64,000 nucleotides of DNA from Sphingopyxis sp. QXT-31 (GTDB lineage: Bacteria > Pseudomonadota > Alphaproteobacteria > Sphingomonadales > Sphingomonadaceae). The notes beneath the pieces were generated by a model that worked only from the letters and a program-made list of their open reading frames with translations, had not been told where the DNA came from and searched no databases. Location: contig NZ_CP019449.1 in NCBI RefSeq assembly GCF_001984035.1, positions 3,038,001-3,102,000 on the forward strand. Reading direction: 5' to 3'. Both the position numbers and the translations under genes were made by a program. Positions 42,314 to 52,022 of the stretch are shown here, in pieces (position 1 is the first letter of the stretch; every line of letters begins with the position of its first letter).

Positions 42314-45300
42314 ACTTCAGCCGCTTCTTCGTCGACCGCCCGATCTTCGCGGCGGTCATCGCGATCTTCATCACGCTGATCGGCGCCTTCGCCTATCCGC
42401 AGCTGCCGCTTGCGCAATATCCCGAGATCGCGCCGCCGACGATCAGCGTCACCGCCGCTTACCCCGGCGCGTCGTCCGAGACGATCGCCGAGACCGTCGC
42501 CGCGACGCTGGAACAGGAAATCAACGGCGTCGAGGACATGCTCTACCTCCAGAGCAGCTCGACGCAGGGCGCGGCGCAGATCACCGTCACCTTCCAGCCC
42601 GGCACCGACCTCGATGCCGCGCAGGTGCTGGTGCAGAACCGTGTCGCGCTCGCCGAGCCGCGGTTGCCCGAACAGGTGCGCCAGATCGGCGTGCAGGTGA
42701 ACAAGCAGGAATCGGGCTTCCTGATGATCGTCGCGCTGACGTCGACCGATCCCGCGATCGACGTCGATTATGTCGGCAATTACGCGAACTCGACGCTGCG
42801 CGACCGGCTGCTGCGCCTCGACGGCATCGGCGGGGTCCAGATTTTCGGCGGCGGCTTCTATTCGATGCGCATCTGGATCGATCCCGACAAGGCCGCGGCG
42901 CGGGGCCTCACCGCGCCCGAAATCGTCGCCGCGCTGCAGAGCCAGAATGTCCAGGTCGCCGGCGGGTCGGTCGGCGCGCCGCCCTATGGCAAGGGCAACC
43001 CCGCCTTCGAACTGCCGGTCCAAGTCCCGGGCCGCCTCGTCAGCCCCGAGCAATTCGCCGATGTCGTGATCAAGACCGACACGGCGAACGGCGCGATCAC
43101 GCGGATCAAGGATATCGGCCGCGTCGAATTGGGCGCGCAGGATTATGGCATCCGCGGCACCTTCGACGGCCAGAAGGGCGTCGGCATGGCGGTGATCCAG
43201 CAGCCCGGTGCGAATGCCCTCAACGCCGCGAACCTGGTGCTCAAGGAAGTCGAGGCGGCGTCGAAGGATTTCCCGCCGGGGCTGGAATATTCGATTCCGT
43301 ACAATCCGACCGAATATGTCGAAGCGTCGGTGACCGCGGTGCAGGAGACGCTCGTCGAGGCGATCGTCCTCGTCGTGCTGGTCGTGCTCGTTTTCCTCCA
43401 GACCTGGCGCGCCGCGATCATCCCGATCGTCGCGATTCCGGTGGCGCTGGTCGGTACCTTTGCTGTCCAGCTCGCGCTCGGTTTCTCGATCAACTCGCTG
43501 TCGCTGTTCGCGCTGGTGCTCGCGGTCGGCATCGTCGTCGACGATGCGATCGTCGTCGTCGAGGCGGTCGAGAAGCATATCCGCGAGGGCCTGTCCCCGC
43601 GCGAAGCCGCGCACCGGACGATGGACGAGGTGTCGGGCGCGCTGATCGCGATCGGGCTGGTGCTCGTCGCAGTGTTCGTGCCGACCGCCTTCGTCCCCGG
43701 CATTCCCGGCATCTTCTATCAGCAGTTCGCGGTGACGATCGCCGCGGCGACGGTCTTCTCTTTGCTCACTTCGTTGACGCTGTCGCCCGCGATGGCGGCG
43801 CTGCTGCTGAAGCCGCACGAGGAGCATCGCGAACCGCCCAAGAACCGCGTCGCGCGCTTCTTCCGCACCGCCGCCGACAAGTTCAACGGCGGCTTCGACA
43901 AATTGTCCGACCGCTATGGCCGCACCACCGCCTCGCTGGTGCGCAAGACGACGGTGATGCTCGCCATCTATGCGGTGCTGCTGGCGGCGACCGGCTGGCG
44001 GCTAACCGCCACCCCGACGGGCTTCATCCCCGACCAGGACCAGGGTATTCTGATCGGTGTCGTCCAGCTGCCCCCAGGCGCGTCGCTCGACCGCACGAGC
44101 GAAGTGCTCGAACGCGCGCAGAAGGAAGTCACCAAGATCGAGGGCGTAAGAAATATCGCGACCTTCGCGGGGCTCGACGGCGCCAGCTTCTCGAGCGCGT
44201 CGAACGCCGGCACGATGTTCGTCAAGCTCACCGACTGGGACGAGCGCGGCAGCAAGCTTTCGGCTGCCGCCCTCTCGCAGCAATTGTCGGGCGTGCTCGC
44301 CAATGCGCTGCCCGAGGCGCAGGCCTTCGTCATCGCACCCCCCGCGGTGCAGGGCCTCGGCAACGGCAACGGCTTCGTCATGATGCTCCAGGCGACCGGC
44401 GGACAGAGCTACAAAGAGCTCGAGCAGGTCACCGGCGCGATGATGGGCGGCGCGGCGCAGATGAAGGACGTGCAACAGGTCTTCTCGCTGTTCAACACGG
44501 GCAGCCCGCGCATCTTTGCAGACGTCGACCGCGACAAGGCGCAGATATTGGGCGTCGACCCGAGCCAGGTCTATGCCGCGCTCGGCACCTATCTGGCGTC
44601 GACCTATGTCAACGACTTCAACTTCCTCGGCCGCACCTTCCGCGTCACCGCCCAAGCCGAACCGACCTCGCGCGCGAGCATCGAGGATGTCGGGCGGCTG
44701 CAGGTGCGCTCGACCTCGGGCGAGATGGTGCCCTTGTCGTCGGTCGCGACCTTCCGCAACGACAGCGGTCCGACGCGCGTCGTGCGCTACAACCTCTTCC
44801 CCGCGGTCGAATTGCAAGGCCAGGCAGCCCAGGGCGTCTCGTCGGGCACCGCGCTGACGGCGATGGAGGGGCTCGCCGACAAGACCTTGTCGAACGGCTT
44901 CGCCTATGAATGGACGGGCCTCGCCTATCAGCAGAAGGCGGCGGGGAGCAGCTCGGTCCTGATCTTCCTGCTCGCGGTGGTGTTCGTCTTCCTCGTTCTC
45001 GCGGCGCAATATGAATCGCTGCCGCTGCCGCTTGCGGTGATCCTGATCGTGCCGATGTGCATCCTCGCGGCGATGATCGGCGTCAATCTGCGCGGCATGG
45101 ACAATAATATCCTGACGCAGGTCGGGCTGGTCGTGCTGATCGCGCTCGCCGCGAAGAATGCGATTCTGATCGTCGAATTCGCCAAACAGGCCGAGGAAGA
45201 GGACGGGATGAACAAATATGACGCCGCGGTCCACGCCGCGCGCTCGCGCCTGCGGCCGATCCTGATGACCAGCTTCGCCTTCATCTTCGGTGTGATCCCG

Positions 45301-45501
45301 CTCGCCACCGCGTCGGGGCCGGGGCAGGAGATGCGCCAGTCGCTCGGCACCGCGGTGACCTTCGGCATGATCGGCGTGACCATCTTCGGGCTGATCTTCA
45401 CCCCGCTCTTCTACGTCCTCTGCCGCCGCATGGGCGACCGCGCGAACCGCTGGTTCCGCCGGAACAGGAAGACCGACGACCGGCCGGTGGAGAGTTTCTG
45501 A
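42310..45501 (+). CDS. RND efflux permease, HAE-1 (AcrB/MexB) family
   Basis: 1,063 residues from the GTG at 42,310. MNFSRFFVDRPIFAAVIAI is the usual start. The proton-relay residues are present: Asp-Asp in GIVVDDAIVVVEAVEKH and the Lys in ALAAKNAILIVEF. Twelve transmembrane segments and two large periplasmic loops fit the family. Known role: proton-driven export of hydrophobic compounds and drugs through a trimer. The gene overlaps the channel gene downstream by a single base. Confidence 0.96.
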   Translation: MNFSRFFVDRPIFAAVIAIFITLIGAFAYPQLPLAQYPEIAPPTISVTAAYPGASSETIAETVAATLEQEINGVEDMLYLQSSSTQGAAQITVTFQPGTDLDAAQVLVQNRVALAEPRLPEQVRQIGVQVNKQESGFLMIVALTSTDPAIDVDYVGNYANSTLRDRLLRLDGIGGVQIFGGGFYSMRIWIDPDKAAARGLTAPEIVAALQSQNVQVAGGSVGAPPYGKGNPAFELPVQVPGRLVSPEQFADVVIKTDTANGAITRIKDIGRVELGAQDYGIRGTFDGQKGVGMAVIQQPGANALNAANLVLKEVEAASKDFPPGLEYSIPYNPTEYVEASVTAVQETLVEAIVLVVLVVLVFLQTWRAAIIPIVAIPVALVGTFAVQLALGFSINSLSLFALVLAVGIVVDDAIVVVEAVEKHIREGLSPREAAHRTMDEVSGALIAIGLVLVAVFVPTAFVPGIPGIFYQQFAVTIAAATVFSLLTSLTLSPAMAALLLKPHEEHREPPKNRVARFFRTAADKFNGGFDKLSDRYGRTTASLVRKTTVMLAIYAVLLAATGWRLTATPTGFIPDQDQGILIGVVQLPPGASLDRTSEVLERAQKEVTKIEGVRNIATFAGLDGASFSSASNAGTMFVKLTDWDERGSKLSAAALSQQLSGVLANALPEAQAFVIAPPAVQGLGNGNGFVMMLQATGGQSYKELEQVTGAMMGGAAQMKDVQQVFSLFNTGSPRIFADVDRDKAQILGVDPSQVYAALGTYLASTYVNDFNFLGRTFRVTAQAEPTSRASIEDVGRLQVRSTSGEMVPLSSVATFRNDSGPTRVVRYNLFPAVELQGQAAQGVSSGTALTAMEGLADKTLSNGFAYEWTGLAYQQKAAGSSSVLIFLLAVVFVFLVLAAQYESLPLPLAVILIVPMCILAAMIGVNLRGMDNNILTQVGLVVLIALAAKNAILIVEFAKQAEEEDGMNKYDAAVHAARSRLRPILMTSFAFIFGVIPLATASGPGQEMRQSLGTAVTFGMIGVTIFGLIFTPLFYVLCRRMGDRANRWFRRNRKTDDRPVESF

Positions 45502-46928
45502 TGACCCGTACGATCCTGATCGCCGCCACGAGCGCGCTCGCGCTGTCGGCGTGCACCGTCGGCCCGCGCTATGTCTCGCCGGTTCCCGCGGCGCCGTCGC
45601 AGACGCCCTTCCTCGAGGCTGGCAAGTCGCCCGCGTTCAGCGGCGAGCAGCCGCCGGGACCGTGGTGGAGCCTGTTCGGCGATCCCTTGCTCGACCAGCT
45701 GGTGACCGAGGCGCTGGCGGCGAACACCGACCTGCGCGTCGCCGCCGCCAATCTGGCGCAAGCGCGCGCGGTGCTGCGCGAGCAGCGCGCCGGCCGCCTG
45801 CCGACGACGACGATCGGCGCCAACGGAACCTATGCGCGCCAGCCGCTCGTCGGCGCGAGCGAAGACATCCCCGGCGCCAGCGCGTTCGAGGGCGAAAATT
45901 ACGACGTCGGGCTCGACGTCAGTTACCAGATCGACCTGTTCGGCCGCGTCGGCAGCGCGATCCGCGCCGCGCGCGCCGACGCCGATGCGGTGCAGGCGGC
46001 GTTCGACCTGACCCGCATCACGGTCGCCGCCGAGACGACGCGGGCCTACACCGACGTCTGTTCGTTCAACCGCCAGATCGCGGTCGCCGAAGACACGCTG
46101 CGCATCCAGCAACAGACCTTCGACCTCGCGCGGCGCCTGTTCGAGGGCGGCCGCACGACGCGGCTCGAAACCGGGCAGGCCGGCGCGCTGCTCGAACAGA
46201 CGCGCGCGACGATCCCGACGCTGACCGCACAGCGCGCGGCGGCGCTCTATCGCCTCGCGGTGCTGACCGGCAAACCGCCCGCGGAGGCGCCGCAGGCGGT
46301 GCTGGCATGCACGGCGCCGCCCGAACTGAACCGGCCGGTCCCGGTCGGCGACGGCGCGTCGCTGCTTGCGCGCCGCCCCGACATCCGCCGCGCCGAACGC
46401 CAGCTCGCCGCCGCCGCCGCGCGGGTCAATGTCGCGACCGCCGACCTCTATCCTAGCATCAGCCTCGGCGGCTCGATCGGCTCGACCGCGAGCTCGATCT
46501 CGGGGCTGGGCACATCGGACAGCTTCCGCTTCTCGCTCGGCCCGCTGATTTCGTGGAGCTTCCCCAATATGGAGGTCGCGCGTTCGCGGCTGAAACAGGC
46601 CGAGGCCGGCGCCGACGGCGCGCTCGCAACCTTCGACGGCGCATGGCTCACCGCCTTGCAGGAAAGCGAAAGCGCGCTCGCCAACTATGCGGGCGAGCTC
46701 GACCGCTTGGCAGCGCTGCGCCGCGCGGCGGCGGAAGCCGGCGAAGCGGCGCGCATCGCGCGGCTGCGCTATCAGGCGGGGCGCGAGAATTTCCAGGTCG
46801 TGCTCGACGCCGAACGCTCGCTCGCCGCCATCAACGCGAGCATCGCGCAGTCCGAACAGCAGCGCGCGACGAACCTCGTCGCGGTATTCCTCGCGTTGGG
46901 CGGCGGCTGGCAGGAACCAGCCGCCTGA
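45501..46928 (+). CDS. RND efflux outer-membrane channel (OprM/NodT family lipoprotein)
   Basis: 475 residues. The lipobox is ALSAC, then TVGPRYVSP. The body has the repeated OEP layout: WWSLFGDPLLDQLVTEALAANTDLRVAAANLAQARA and PDIRRAERQLAAAAARVNVATADLYPSISL, typical of OprM-like proteins. Known role: outer-membrane exit duct of the tripartite pump. The genes adaptor-permease-channel form one operon under the TetR-controlled promoter. Confidence 0.94.
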   Translation: MTRTILIAATSALALSACTVGPRYVSPVPAAPSQTPFLEAGKSPAFSGEQPPGPWWSLFGDPLLDQLVTEALAANTDLRVAAANLAQARAVLREQRAGRLPTTTIGANGTYARQPLVGASEDIPGASAFEGENYDVGLDVSYQIDLFGRVGSAIRAARADADAVQAAFDLTRITVAAETTRAYTDVCSFNRQIAVAEDTLRIQQQTFDLARRLFEGGRTTRLETGQAGALLEQTRATIPTLTAQRAAALYRLAVLTGKPPAEAPQAVLACTAPPELNRPVPVGDGASLLARRPDIRRAERQLAAAAARVNVATADLYPSISLGGSIGSTASSISGLGTSDSFRFSLGPLISWSFPNMEVARSRLKQAEAGADGALATFDGAWLTALQESESALANYAGELDRLAALRRAAAEAGEAARIARLRYQAGRENFQVVLDAERSLAAINASIAQSEQQRATNLVAVFLALGGGWQEPAA

Positions 46929-46937
46929 TTCCCTATG

Positions 46938-47022
46938 CTCGTCATTGCGAGCGAAGCGAAGCAATCCGAGCGAGTTTACGCCCCTCTGGATTGCCGCGTC
47001 GCTTCGCTCCTCGCAATGACGA
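46938..47022. repeat. Inverted repeat between convergent efflux and nitronate monooxygenase genes
   Basis: CTCGTCATTGCGAGCGAAGC (from 46,938) faces the GCTTCGCTCCTCGCAATGACGAG side (ending about 47,022). It contains the CAATCC/GGATTG inner pair. A common intergenic element; here it may be a bidirectional terminator. Confidence 0.8.
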
Positions 47023-47032
47023 GGTTTAGCAG

Positions 47033-48001
47033 TTAACCCGCGATCTTTGCGCGCACCGCTTCGGCCTGCGCCATGATGTTCGCGACCAGCTCGGCGCAGG
47101 TCGGGATATCGTGGATCAGCGCCTGGCTCTGGCCGCTGGTCCAGATGCCGCCGTCGACATCACCGTCGCGCAGCACATTTTCGCGCCCGCGCACGCCCGC
47201 CATCAGGTGGCGGACGTCGTCGAAGGTCTTGGTCGGGTCGCGCTGAATCTCGGCGACTTCCATCGACACGGCGTTCTTCGCGACGCGCGCGGTGTTGCGC
47301 AGCGTCCGGCCGACGAGCACCGTGTCGGTCTCGCTGGCATCGACGATGCGCTGCTTCACATTCTGGTGGATCTGCGCCTCGACCGTGGCGCAGAAACGCG
47401 TCCCCATGTTGACTGCATCGGCGCCGAGCGCGAGCGCCGCGACCAGGCTGCGCCCGTCGGCCATGCCGCCCGAAGCGACGATCGGCACATCGGGCAAGGC
47501 ATCGACCGTCGCGGGCAGCAGTACGACGAGCCCGACATCGTCCTCGCCGGGGTGCCCCGCGCATTCGAAGCCGTCGATGCTGATCATGTCGACGCCCTTC
47601 TTCACCGCCGACACCGAGTGGCGCACCGAGGTGCATTTGTGGATAACGGTGACACCCTCTTCCTTGAAGCGCGGCAGGTGATCGGTCGGCGCGCGGCCCG
47701 CGGTCTCGACGATCTTGATCCCGCTCGCGATGATCGCCTCGCGATATTCGTCATAGGGAATTGGGTTGATCGACGGCAGCAGGGTCAGGTTCACGCCGAA
47801 GGGCTTGTCAGTGAGCTTCCGCGTCGCCTCGATCTCGTCGAACAACGCCTGCCCCGTCGGATACATATGCGCGGTGATGAAGCCGAGCGCACCGGCATTG
47901 GCGACCGCGGCCACGAGCGGGCCGTAACCCACGCCGGTCATGCCGCCCATCAGGATCGGGGTTTCGATACCGAATTTCTCGGTAATGCGCGTCTTGATCA
48001 A
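47033..48001 (-). CDS. Nitronate monooxygenase family protein
   Basis: 322 residues from a TTG at 48,001 (TTG ATC AAG ACG), which has GGGAGGA six bases upstream and gives the family start IKTRITEKFGIETPILMGGM. The in-frame ATG at 48,058 would add a non-conserved piece. FMN-binding TIM barrel: MGGMTGVGYGPLVAAVANAG, FGVNLTLLP, DGFECAGHPGEDDVG with a conserved His, IVASGGMADGRSLVAALALGADAVNMGTRF. Known role of the family: FMN-dependent oxidation of propionate 3-nitronate / alkyl nitronates; some members are enoyl-reductase-like. Natural substrate unknown. Confidence 0.88.
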   Translation of the reverse strand: MIKTRITEKFGIETPILMGGMTGVGYGPLVAAVANAGALGFITAHMYPTGQALFDEIEATRKLTDKPFGVNLTLLPSINPIPYDEYREAIIASGIKIVETAGRAPTDHLPRFKEEGVTVIHKCTSVRHSVSAVKKGVDMISIDGFECAGHPGEDDVGLVVLLPATVDALPDVPIVASGGMADGRSLVAALALGADAVNMGTRFCATVEAQIHQNVKQRIVDASETDTVLVGRTLRNTARVAKNAVSMEVAEIQRDPTKTFDDVRHLMAGVRGRENVLRDGDVDGGIWTSGQSQALIHDIPTCAELVANIMAQAEAVRAKIAG

Positions 48002-48144
48002 GGCTTCCTCCCGTCGTTTCGTTGCAAGGCCCTTGGCGCGGCGGCGGACGGTGATCAAGCCTGATAATCGCGCAGGCGCCTATGGCCAGCCGCGCAGGCT
48101 TGGGGCAGGATGATGCCTCGGTCGCAGCAGCAGGGAGAAAAGAC

Positions 48145-49842
48145 ATGGCGGGCACAAGGCGGATCGCGGGGTCGTTGGCGCTGGTCGCGAGCCTGCTCGC
48201 GCTGACCGCGGCGCAGGCGGCCGAGGACTCCGCCTATGACGTCGTGATCCGCGGCGGCACGATCTACGACGGATCGGGCAAGGCGCCGGTCAAGGGCGAC
48301 GTGGCGATCAAGGACGACCGCATCGTCGCGGTCGGCACCGTCGCGGGCAAGGGCCGCAGCGAGGTCTCGGCCGCGGGCATGGCGGTCGCGCCGGGTTTCA
48401 TCAACATGCTGAGCTGGGCGACCGAATCGCTGATCGCCGACCCCAGGAGCCAGAGCGATATCCGCCAGGGCGTCACGCTCGAGGTGATGGGCGAGGGCTG
48501 GTCGATGGGGCCGATGAACGCCGCGATGAAGCGGCAGGAAACCGAGCGGCAGGGCGACATCAAATTTGACATCGGCTGGACCAGCCTCGGCGACTATCTC
48601 GGCTGGCTGGAGAAGCGCGGGGTCGCGACCAATGTCGCGAGCTTCGTCGGCGCCGCGACGGTGCGGGTGCACGAGCTCGGCGAAGGCGATGTCGACCCGA
48701 CCCCCGAGCAGCTGGCCAAGATGCGCGCGCTGGTGCGGCAGGCGATGGACGAGGGCGCGCTCGGCGTCGGCAGCTCGCTGATCTACGCCCCCGGCTCCTA
48801 TGCCGAGACCGACGAGCTCGTCGCGCTGACCAGCGAGGCGGCGAAGTGCGGCGGCATGTATATCAGCCATATGCGCTCCGAGGGCGACCGGCTGGAAGAG
48901 GCGGTGGACGAGCTGATCGAGATTTCGCGCCGCTCGGGCGCGCCCGCCGAAATCTATCATCTCAAGATGGCCGGGCGCAGCAACTGGGGCAAACTCGATG
49001 CCGTGGTGAAGAAGATCGAGGCCGCGCGCGCCGCGGGGCAGCGTATCACCACCGACATGTATCTCTACACCGCGGGCGCGACCGGGCTCGATGCCGCGAT
49101 GCCGACTTGGGTGCAGGCGGGTGGGCTCGAGGCGTGGATCGAGCGGCTGAAGGATCCGGCGACGCGCGCGCGTGTAGGCGCCGAGATGCAGAAGCCGGGC
49201 AGCGACTGGGAAAATCTCTATATCGGCGCGGGCGCCGACAAGATGATCCTGTCGGGCTTCAAGAATGAAAAGCTCAAGCCGCTCACCGGCAAGACGCTCG
49301 CCGAGGTCGCGGCGATGCGCGGCAAGAGCCCCGAGGAGACCGCGATGGACCTGGTCGTCGAGGACGGCTCGCGCGTCGGCACCGTCTATTTCCTGATGTC
49401 CGAGGACAATGTCCGCAAACAGGTGCAGCTGCCGTGGATGAGCTTCGGCTCCGACGCCGCGTCGCAGGCCACGGAGGGCGTGTTCCTGAAATCGGGCGCG
49501 CACCCGCGCACCTACGGCAATTTTGCCCGATTGCTCGGTCGCTATGTCCGCGACGAGAAGCTGATTTCGCTGGAGGAGGCGGTGCACCGGCTGACCGCGA
49601 TGCCCGCCGTGAACTTGGGGATCAAGGAACGCGGCGCGCTGAAGCCCGGCTATTATGCCGATGTCGTGGTCTTCGACCCCGCCACGATCGCCGACCGCGC
49701 GACCTTCGAGAGCCCGCACCAATATTCGGTCGGGGTGCGCGACGTCTTCGTCAACGGCGTCGCCGCGCTGAAGGACGGCGAACCGACCGGCGCCACCCCC
49801 GGCCGCGCGGTGCGCGGCGCGGGTTACGGGAAATGCCAATAG
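48145..49842 (+). CDS. D-aminoacylase-like amidohydrolase lacking usual metal ligands
   Basis: 565 residues from the ATG at 48,145, after AGGGAGA. A Sec signal ends in ALTAAQAAE near residue 26. The composite barrel of N-acyl-D-amino-acid deacylases is seen: YDVVIRGGTIYDGSGKAP at the start, YISHMRSEGDRLEEA and YHLKMAGRSNWGK (metal His residues) and FGSDAASQA (catalytic Asp). At the N-terminal HxH site (APGFIDxHTH in known enzymes) the protein reads APGFINMLSWATESL, and the GNCG zinc-bridging Cys is replaced by GEGW near residue 117. Two usual ligands are thus absent. Homologues with this variant exist as I recall; activity is uncertain. Periplasmic. Confidence 0.82.
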   Translation: MAGTRRIAGSLALVASLLALTAAQAAEDSAYDVVIRGGTIYDGSGKAPVKGDVAIKDDRIVAVGTVAGKGRSEVSAAGMAVAPGFINMLSWATESLIADPRSQSDIRQGVTLEVMGEGWSMGPMNAAMKRQETERQGDIKFDIGWTSLGDYLGWLEKRGVATNVASFVGAATVRVHELGEGDVDPTPEQLAKMRALVRQAMDEGALGVGSSLIYAPGSYAETDELVALTSEAAKCGGMYISHMRSEGDRLEEAVDELIEISRRSGAPAEIYHLKMAGRSNWGKLDAVVKKIEAARAAGQRITTDMYLYTAGATGLDAAMPTWVQAGGLEAWIERLKDPATRARVGAEMQKPGSDWENLYIGAGADKMILSGFKNEKLKPLTGKTLAEVAAMRGKSPEETAMDLVVEDGSRVGTVYFLMSEDNVRKQVQLPWMSFGSDAASQATEGVFLKSGAHPRTYGNFARLLGRYVRDEKLISLEEAVHRLTAMPAVNLGIKERGALKPGYYADVVVFDPATIADRATFESPHQYSVGVRDVFVNGVAALKDGEPTGATPGRAVRGAGYGKCQ

Positions 49843-49843
49843 C

Positions 49844-50992
49844 TCACGCCACTTTCTGAAACTGCTCGAACCGGTCCAGCGCAGCCTCGATCCGCCGTCG
49901 CAATCCCGATGTTTCGGGGACGAGCCAGGTCCATTTCTGGATCGCCAACGCGCCGGCCCTGCGATCCATCTTCGTATCGATCGCGGCGACGACGCGGTCG
50001 CCGACGAGGATCGGAAGCGCGAAATAGCCGAGGATTCGCTTGGCCGCGGGAACATAGGCCTCGAACCGGTGGTCGTGGCCGAAAAGCGCCGCGAGGCGCT
50101 TTCGCTGGATCACCAGCGGGTCGAACGGCGACAGGATATGGGCCCGGAGTGTCCGCTCCAAGGTGGCGACCTCGTCGAGCGCGGCAGGCGTGGTCCAGTG
50201 GCTGGTCCGCGCCAGCCCAGCGATCTCGACCGGGACGAGCGCACCGCTCGCGACGCGCCCGGCAACCAGCCGCGCCACTGCCGCCTTGGCGGGCGCGTCG
50301 CCATAGGTCATGCTCTCAAGGCTCACGACGCCCTGCGTGCGCAGCCCCCGGTCGAGCAGATAGGAGGCGAATTCATCGGCCGTCGCCGCCGGCATCGGCT
50401 CGGTCCAGCCGAAGTGCCGGTGGGTCAGTTCGTAGGTCTTTACCATCCCGGTCCGCGCGCTGATCGTGAGGTCGCCAATCCAGAACCCATGGTCCAGCAG
50501 GCGCTTCGACGGCTTCCGGCTTGCCCAAGGATGCCGCTTCTCCTCCAGTGTCTCGTCCTCGATATCGCGCAGCGACAGCGGACCCTGATCGCGGATTCGC
50601 GCGAGCATCGCCCCATAGGCATCGGGATCGATGTTGCCGTGAAAGGGATGGGCCTTGCCGCGCCTGGCCTCCATCGCGGGGACAAAATAGCGATAGTCCC
50701 TGGTCGGCACATAGGCGAGCGCGTGGGTCCAATATTCGAACGCAGACTTCTCGACCGACTGGACGGCGGCGAGCGCCGCAGTCCGGTATCGGGGGATGCG
50801 TGACCAGAGGATGTGATGGTGGCAACGCTCGATGACGTTGATCGTATCGATCTGGACATAGCCGAGATGGCCGATCGCCGCGGCGACCGCTGATGGCCCT
50901 GCGCCGAACGGCGCCCTCGCGTCGAGGCGCTGCGCGCGAAGCCACAACCGGCGCGCGTCGGCTTGGCTTATCCCGAAGATTTTTGAGCTCAT
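49844..50992 (-). CDS. Winged-helix DNA glycosylase-like protein, YcaQ/AlkX family
   Basis: 382 residues from the ATG at 50,992 (MSSKIFGISQAD). The HTH_42 repeats begin with ADARRLWLRAQ, and the GYVQIDTINVIERCHHHILWSR segment carries the Gln-x-Asp (QID) catalytic motif of the AlkZ/YcaQ glycosylases. Later LSPFDPLVIQRKR and YVPAAKRILGYFALPILVGD are typical of the family. Known role: unhooking of DNA interstrand crosslinks and removal of bulky alkylated bases (YcaQ in E. coli). The gene is convergent with the amidohydrolase (gap one base) and separated from the next genes by a gene-poor stretch. Confidence 0.9.
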   Translation of the reverse strand: MSSKIFGISQADARRLWLRAQRLDARAPFGAGPSAVAAAIGHLGYVQIDTINVIERCHHHILWSRIPRYRTAALAAVQSVEKSAFEYWTHALAYVPTRDYRYFVPAMEARRGKAHPFHGNIDPDAYGAMLARIRDQGPLSLRDIEDETLEEKRHPWASRKPSKRLLDHGFWIGDLTISARTGMVKTYELTHRHFGWTEPMPAATADEFASYLLDRGLRTQGVVSLESMTYGDAPAKAAVARLVAGRVASGALVPVEIAGLARTSHWTTPAALDEVATLERTLRAHILSPFDPLVIQRKRLAALFGHDHRFEAYVPAAKRILGYFALPILVGDRVVAAIDTKMDRRAGALAIQKWTWLVPETSGLRRRIEAALDRFEQFQKVA

Positions 50993-51669
50993 ATATCGTC
51001 CCCGAAGCGCCCGGCCAACGACGCTTAGGGCCGAAATACGGCCGGGGCCATGGGCGAGTGACGCCCCGATGCTTCCGACCGTCGGCAGACCGACTCCCTT
51101 CGAGAGAGTCAATCGAACCGTTTGGAAATATGGGAAAATGGCGCGCCCGACATGAATATGGTGGGCACTCAAATCATTGGGAAATTTCGGTGTTCCTTAG
51201 CTCGTAGGTCCGCAACTTATCGCGAACGCCTTCCGAACGGATATACCTGCCATTTCGTTCGACCGAACTGGAAGCTCCCTCTTCGCGCCGGTGCGGCCTA
51301 GAGGCAAGTGCACTGAACGCGCAGCTATGGCCGGTTGCAGCCAGTCGGGTTTGAGGTGCAGGTCTCAAGAAGCGGACATTCTCGCGCTACCTGAAGGGCA
51401 CGACCAGACGATCACTTGATGCCGAACACAGAGTCTCTGCGTTCGCCGGGTAACTTGTCGCTCACTCGGAGGTCTACGCCGATCCTGCAAGCGAGGAGCA
51501 ACGCCGCCAGTACGCCGTCTCCTGCTGGCTGAAATTTCGAGCGCGAGGCTCCAGACAGCAAGATTTGCTGGCCGTTCAGCAGGAAGTGGAGCGACCGGAT
51601 ATCTCCGATCTTTTATTCCAAACCCAGCGGGCTGGAGAGGCCAGCGCAAGCTGACGGAAGGAGAATATT
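50993..51669. other. Gene-poor stretch upstream of the YcaQ-like gene
   Basis: 677 bases in which I see no convincing gene. The base composition is less GC-skewed by codon position than in neighbouring genes. A reading frame on the minus strand (51,365-51,757) has no ribosome site, signal or recognisable motif. Short AT-richer stretches near 51,120-51,200 are not matched to promoters. Likely decayed or non-coding DNA. Confidence 0.5.
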
Positions 51670-51978
51670 GTGACCTTCGGACCAAAGATTCCCGCGGCAA
51701 GCTCACGCGAGGCCTCTCATACGCTGCTGGGATGCTCGGGTGATCGCGTTGCCGCATGGCTCGCCTTGCTGGGTTGCGCGGGCGTCTCGGCGACGCTGGC
51801 AGCTGCCGGCTTGTATATCGCTCGCGAACTCATTGGCACCGTATCGACCGCATTTGCAGAGACGGGGACACTCGCCCGGCAGACCAGGAATCGATCGGCG
51901 CCACATCTTCTCTTCGGGCGAACCATGGCCAGCCGGGCCACCTCAACGAAGACCTCGCCAAGGCGTGGTGGCGCTTAG
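51670..51978 (+). CDS. Hypothetical short protein with one membrane helix, possibly a gene remnant
   Basis: 102 codons starting at GTG, preceded by GGAAGGAGA at a good distance. About residues 30-48 form a hydrophobic segment (WLALLGCAGVSATLAAAGLYI). The C-terminal third becomes basic and low in hydrophobic residues and looks non-native, as if a frame change occurred near codon 75. I recognise no family. Given the pfkB remnant just downstream, this may be the surviving start of a damaged gene. Confidence 0.3.
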   Translation: MTFGPKIPAASSREASHTLLGCSGDRVAAWLALLGCAGVSATLAAAGLYIARELIGTVSTAFAETGTLARQTRNRSAPHLLFGRTMASRATSTKTSPRRGGA

Positions 51979-52022
51979 CGGGAGGAGAGCACGAAGCCCG
52001 ACTAACCTGTCATTTTCCGGAG

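Noticed and set aside
42064..43827. 587-codon antisense frame in the RND permease
   Set aside because: Arg/Asp/His-rich shadow of a well-defined permease gene.
51365..51757. 130-codon minus-strand frame
   Set aside because: No start context, no motif, overlaps a better supported plus-strand start; treated as non-coding.
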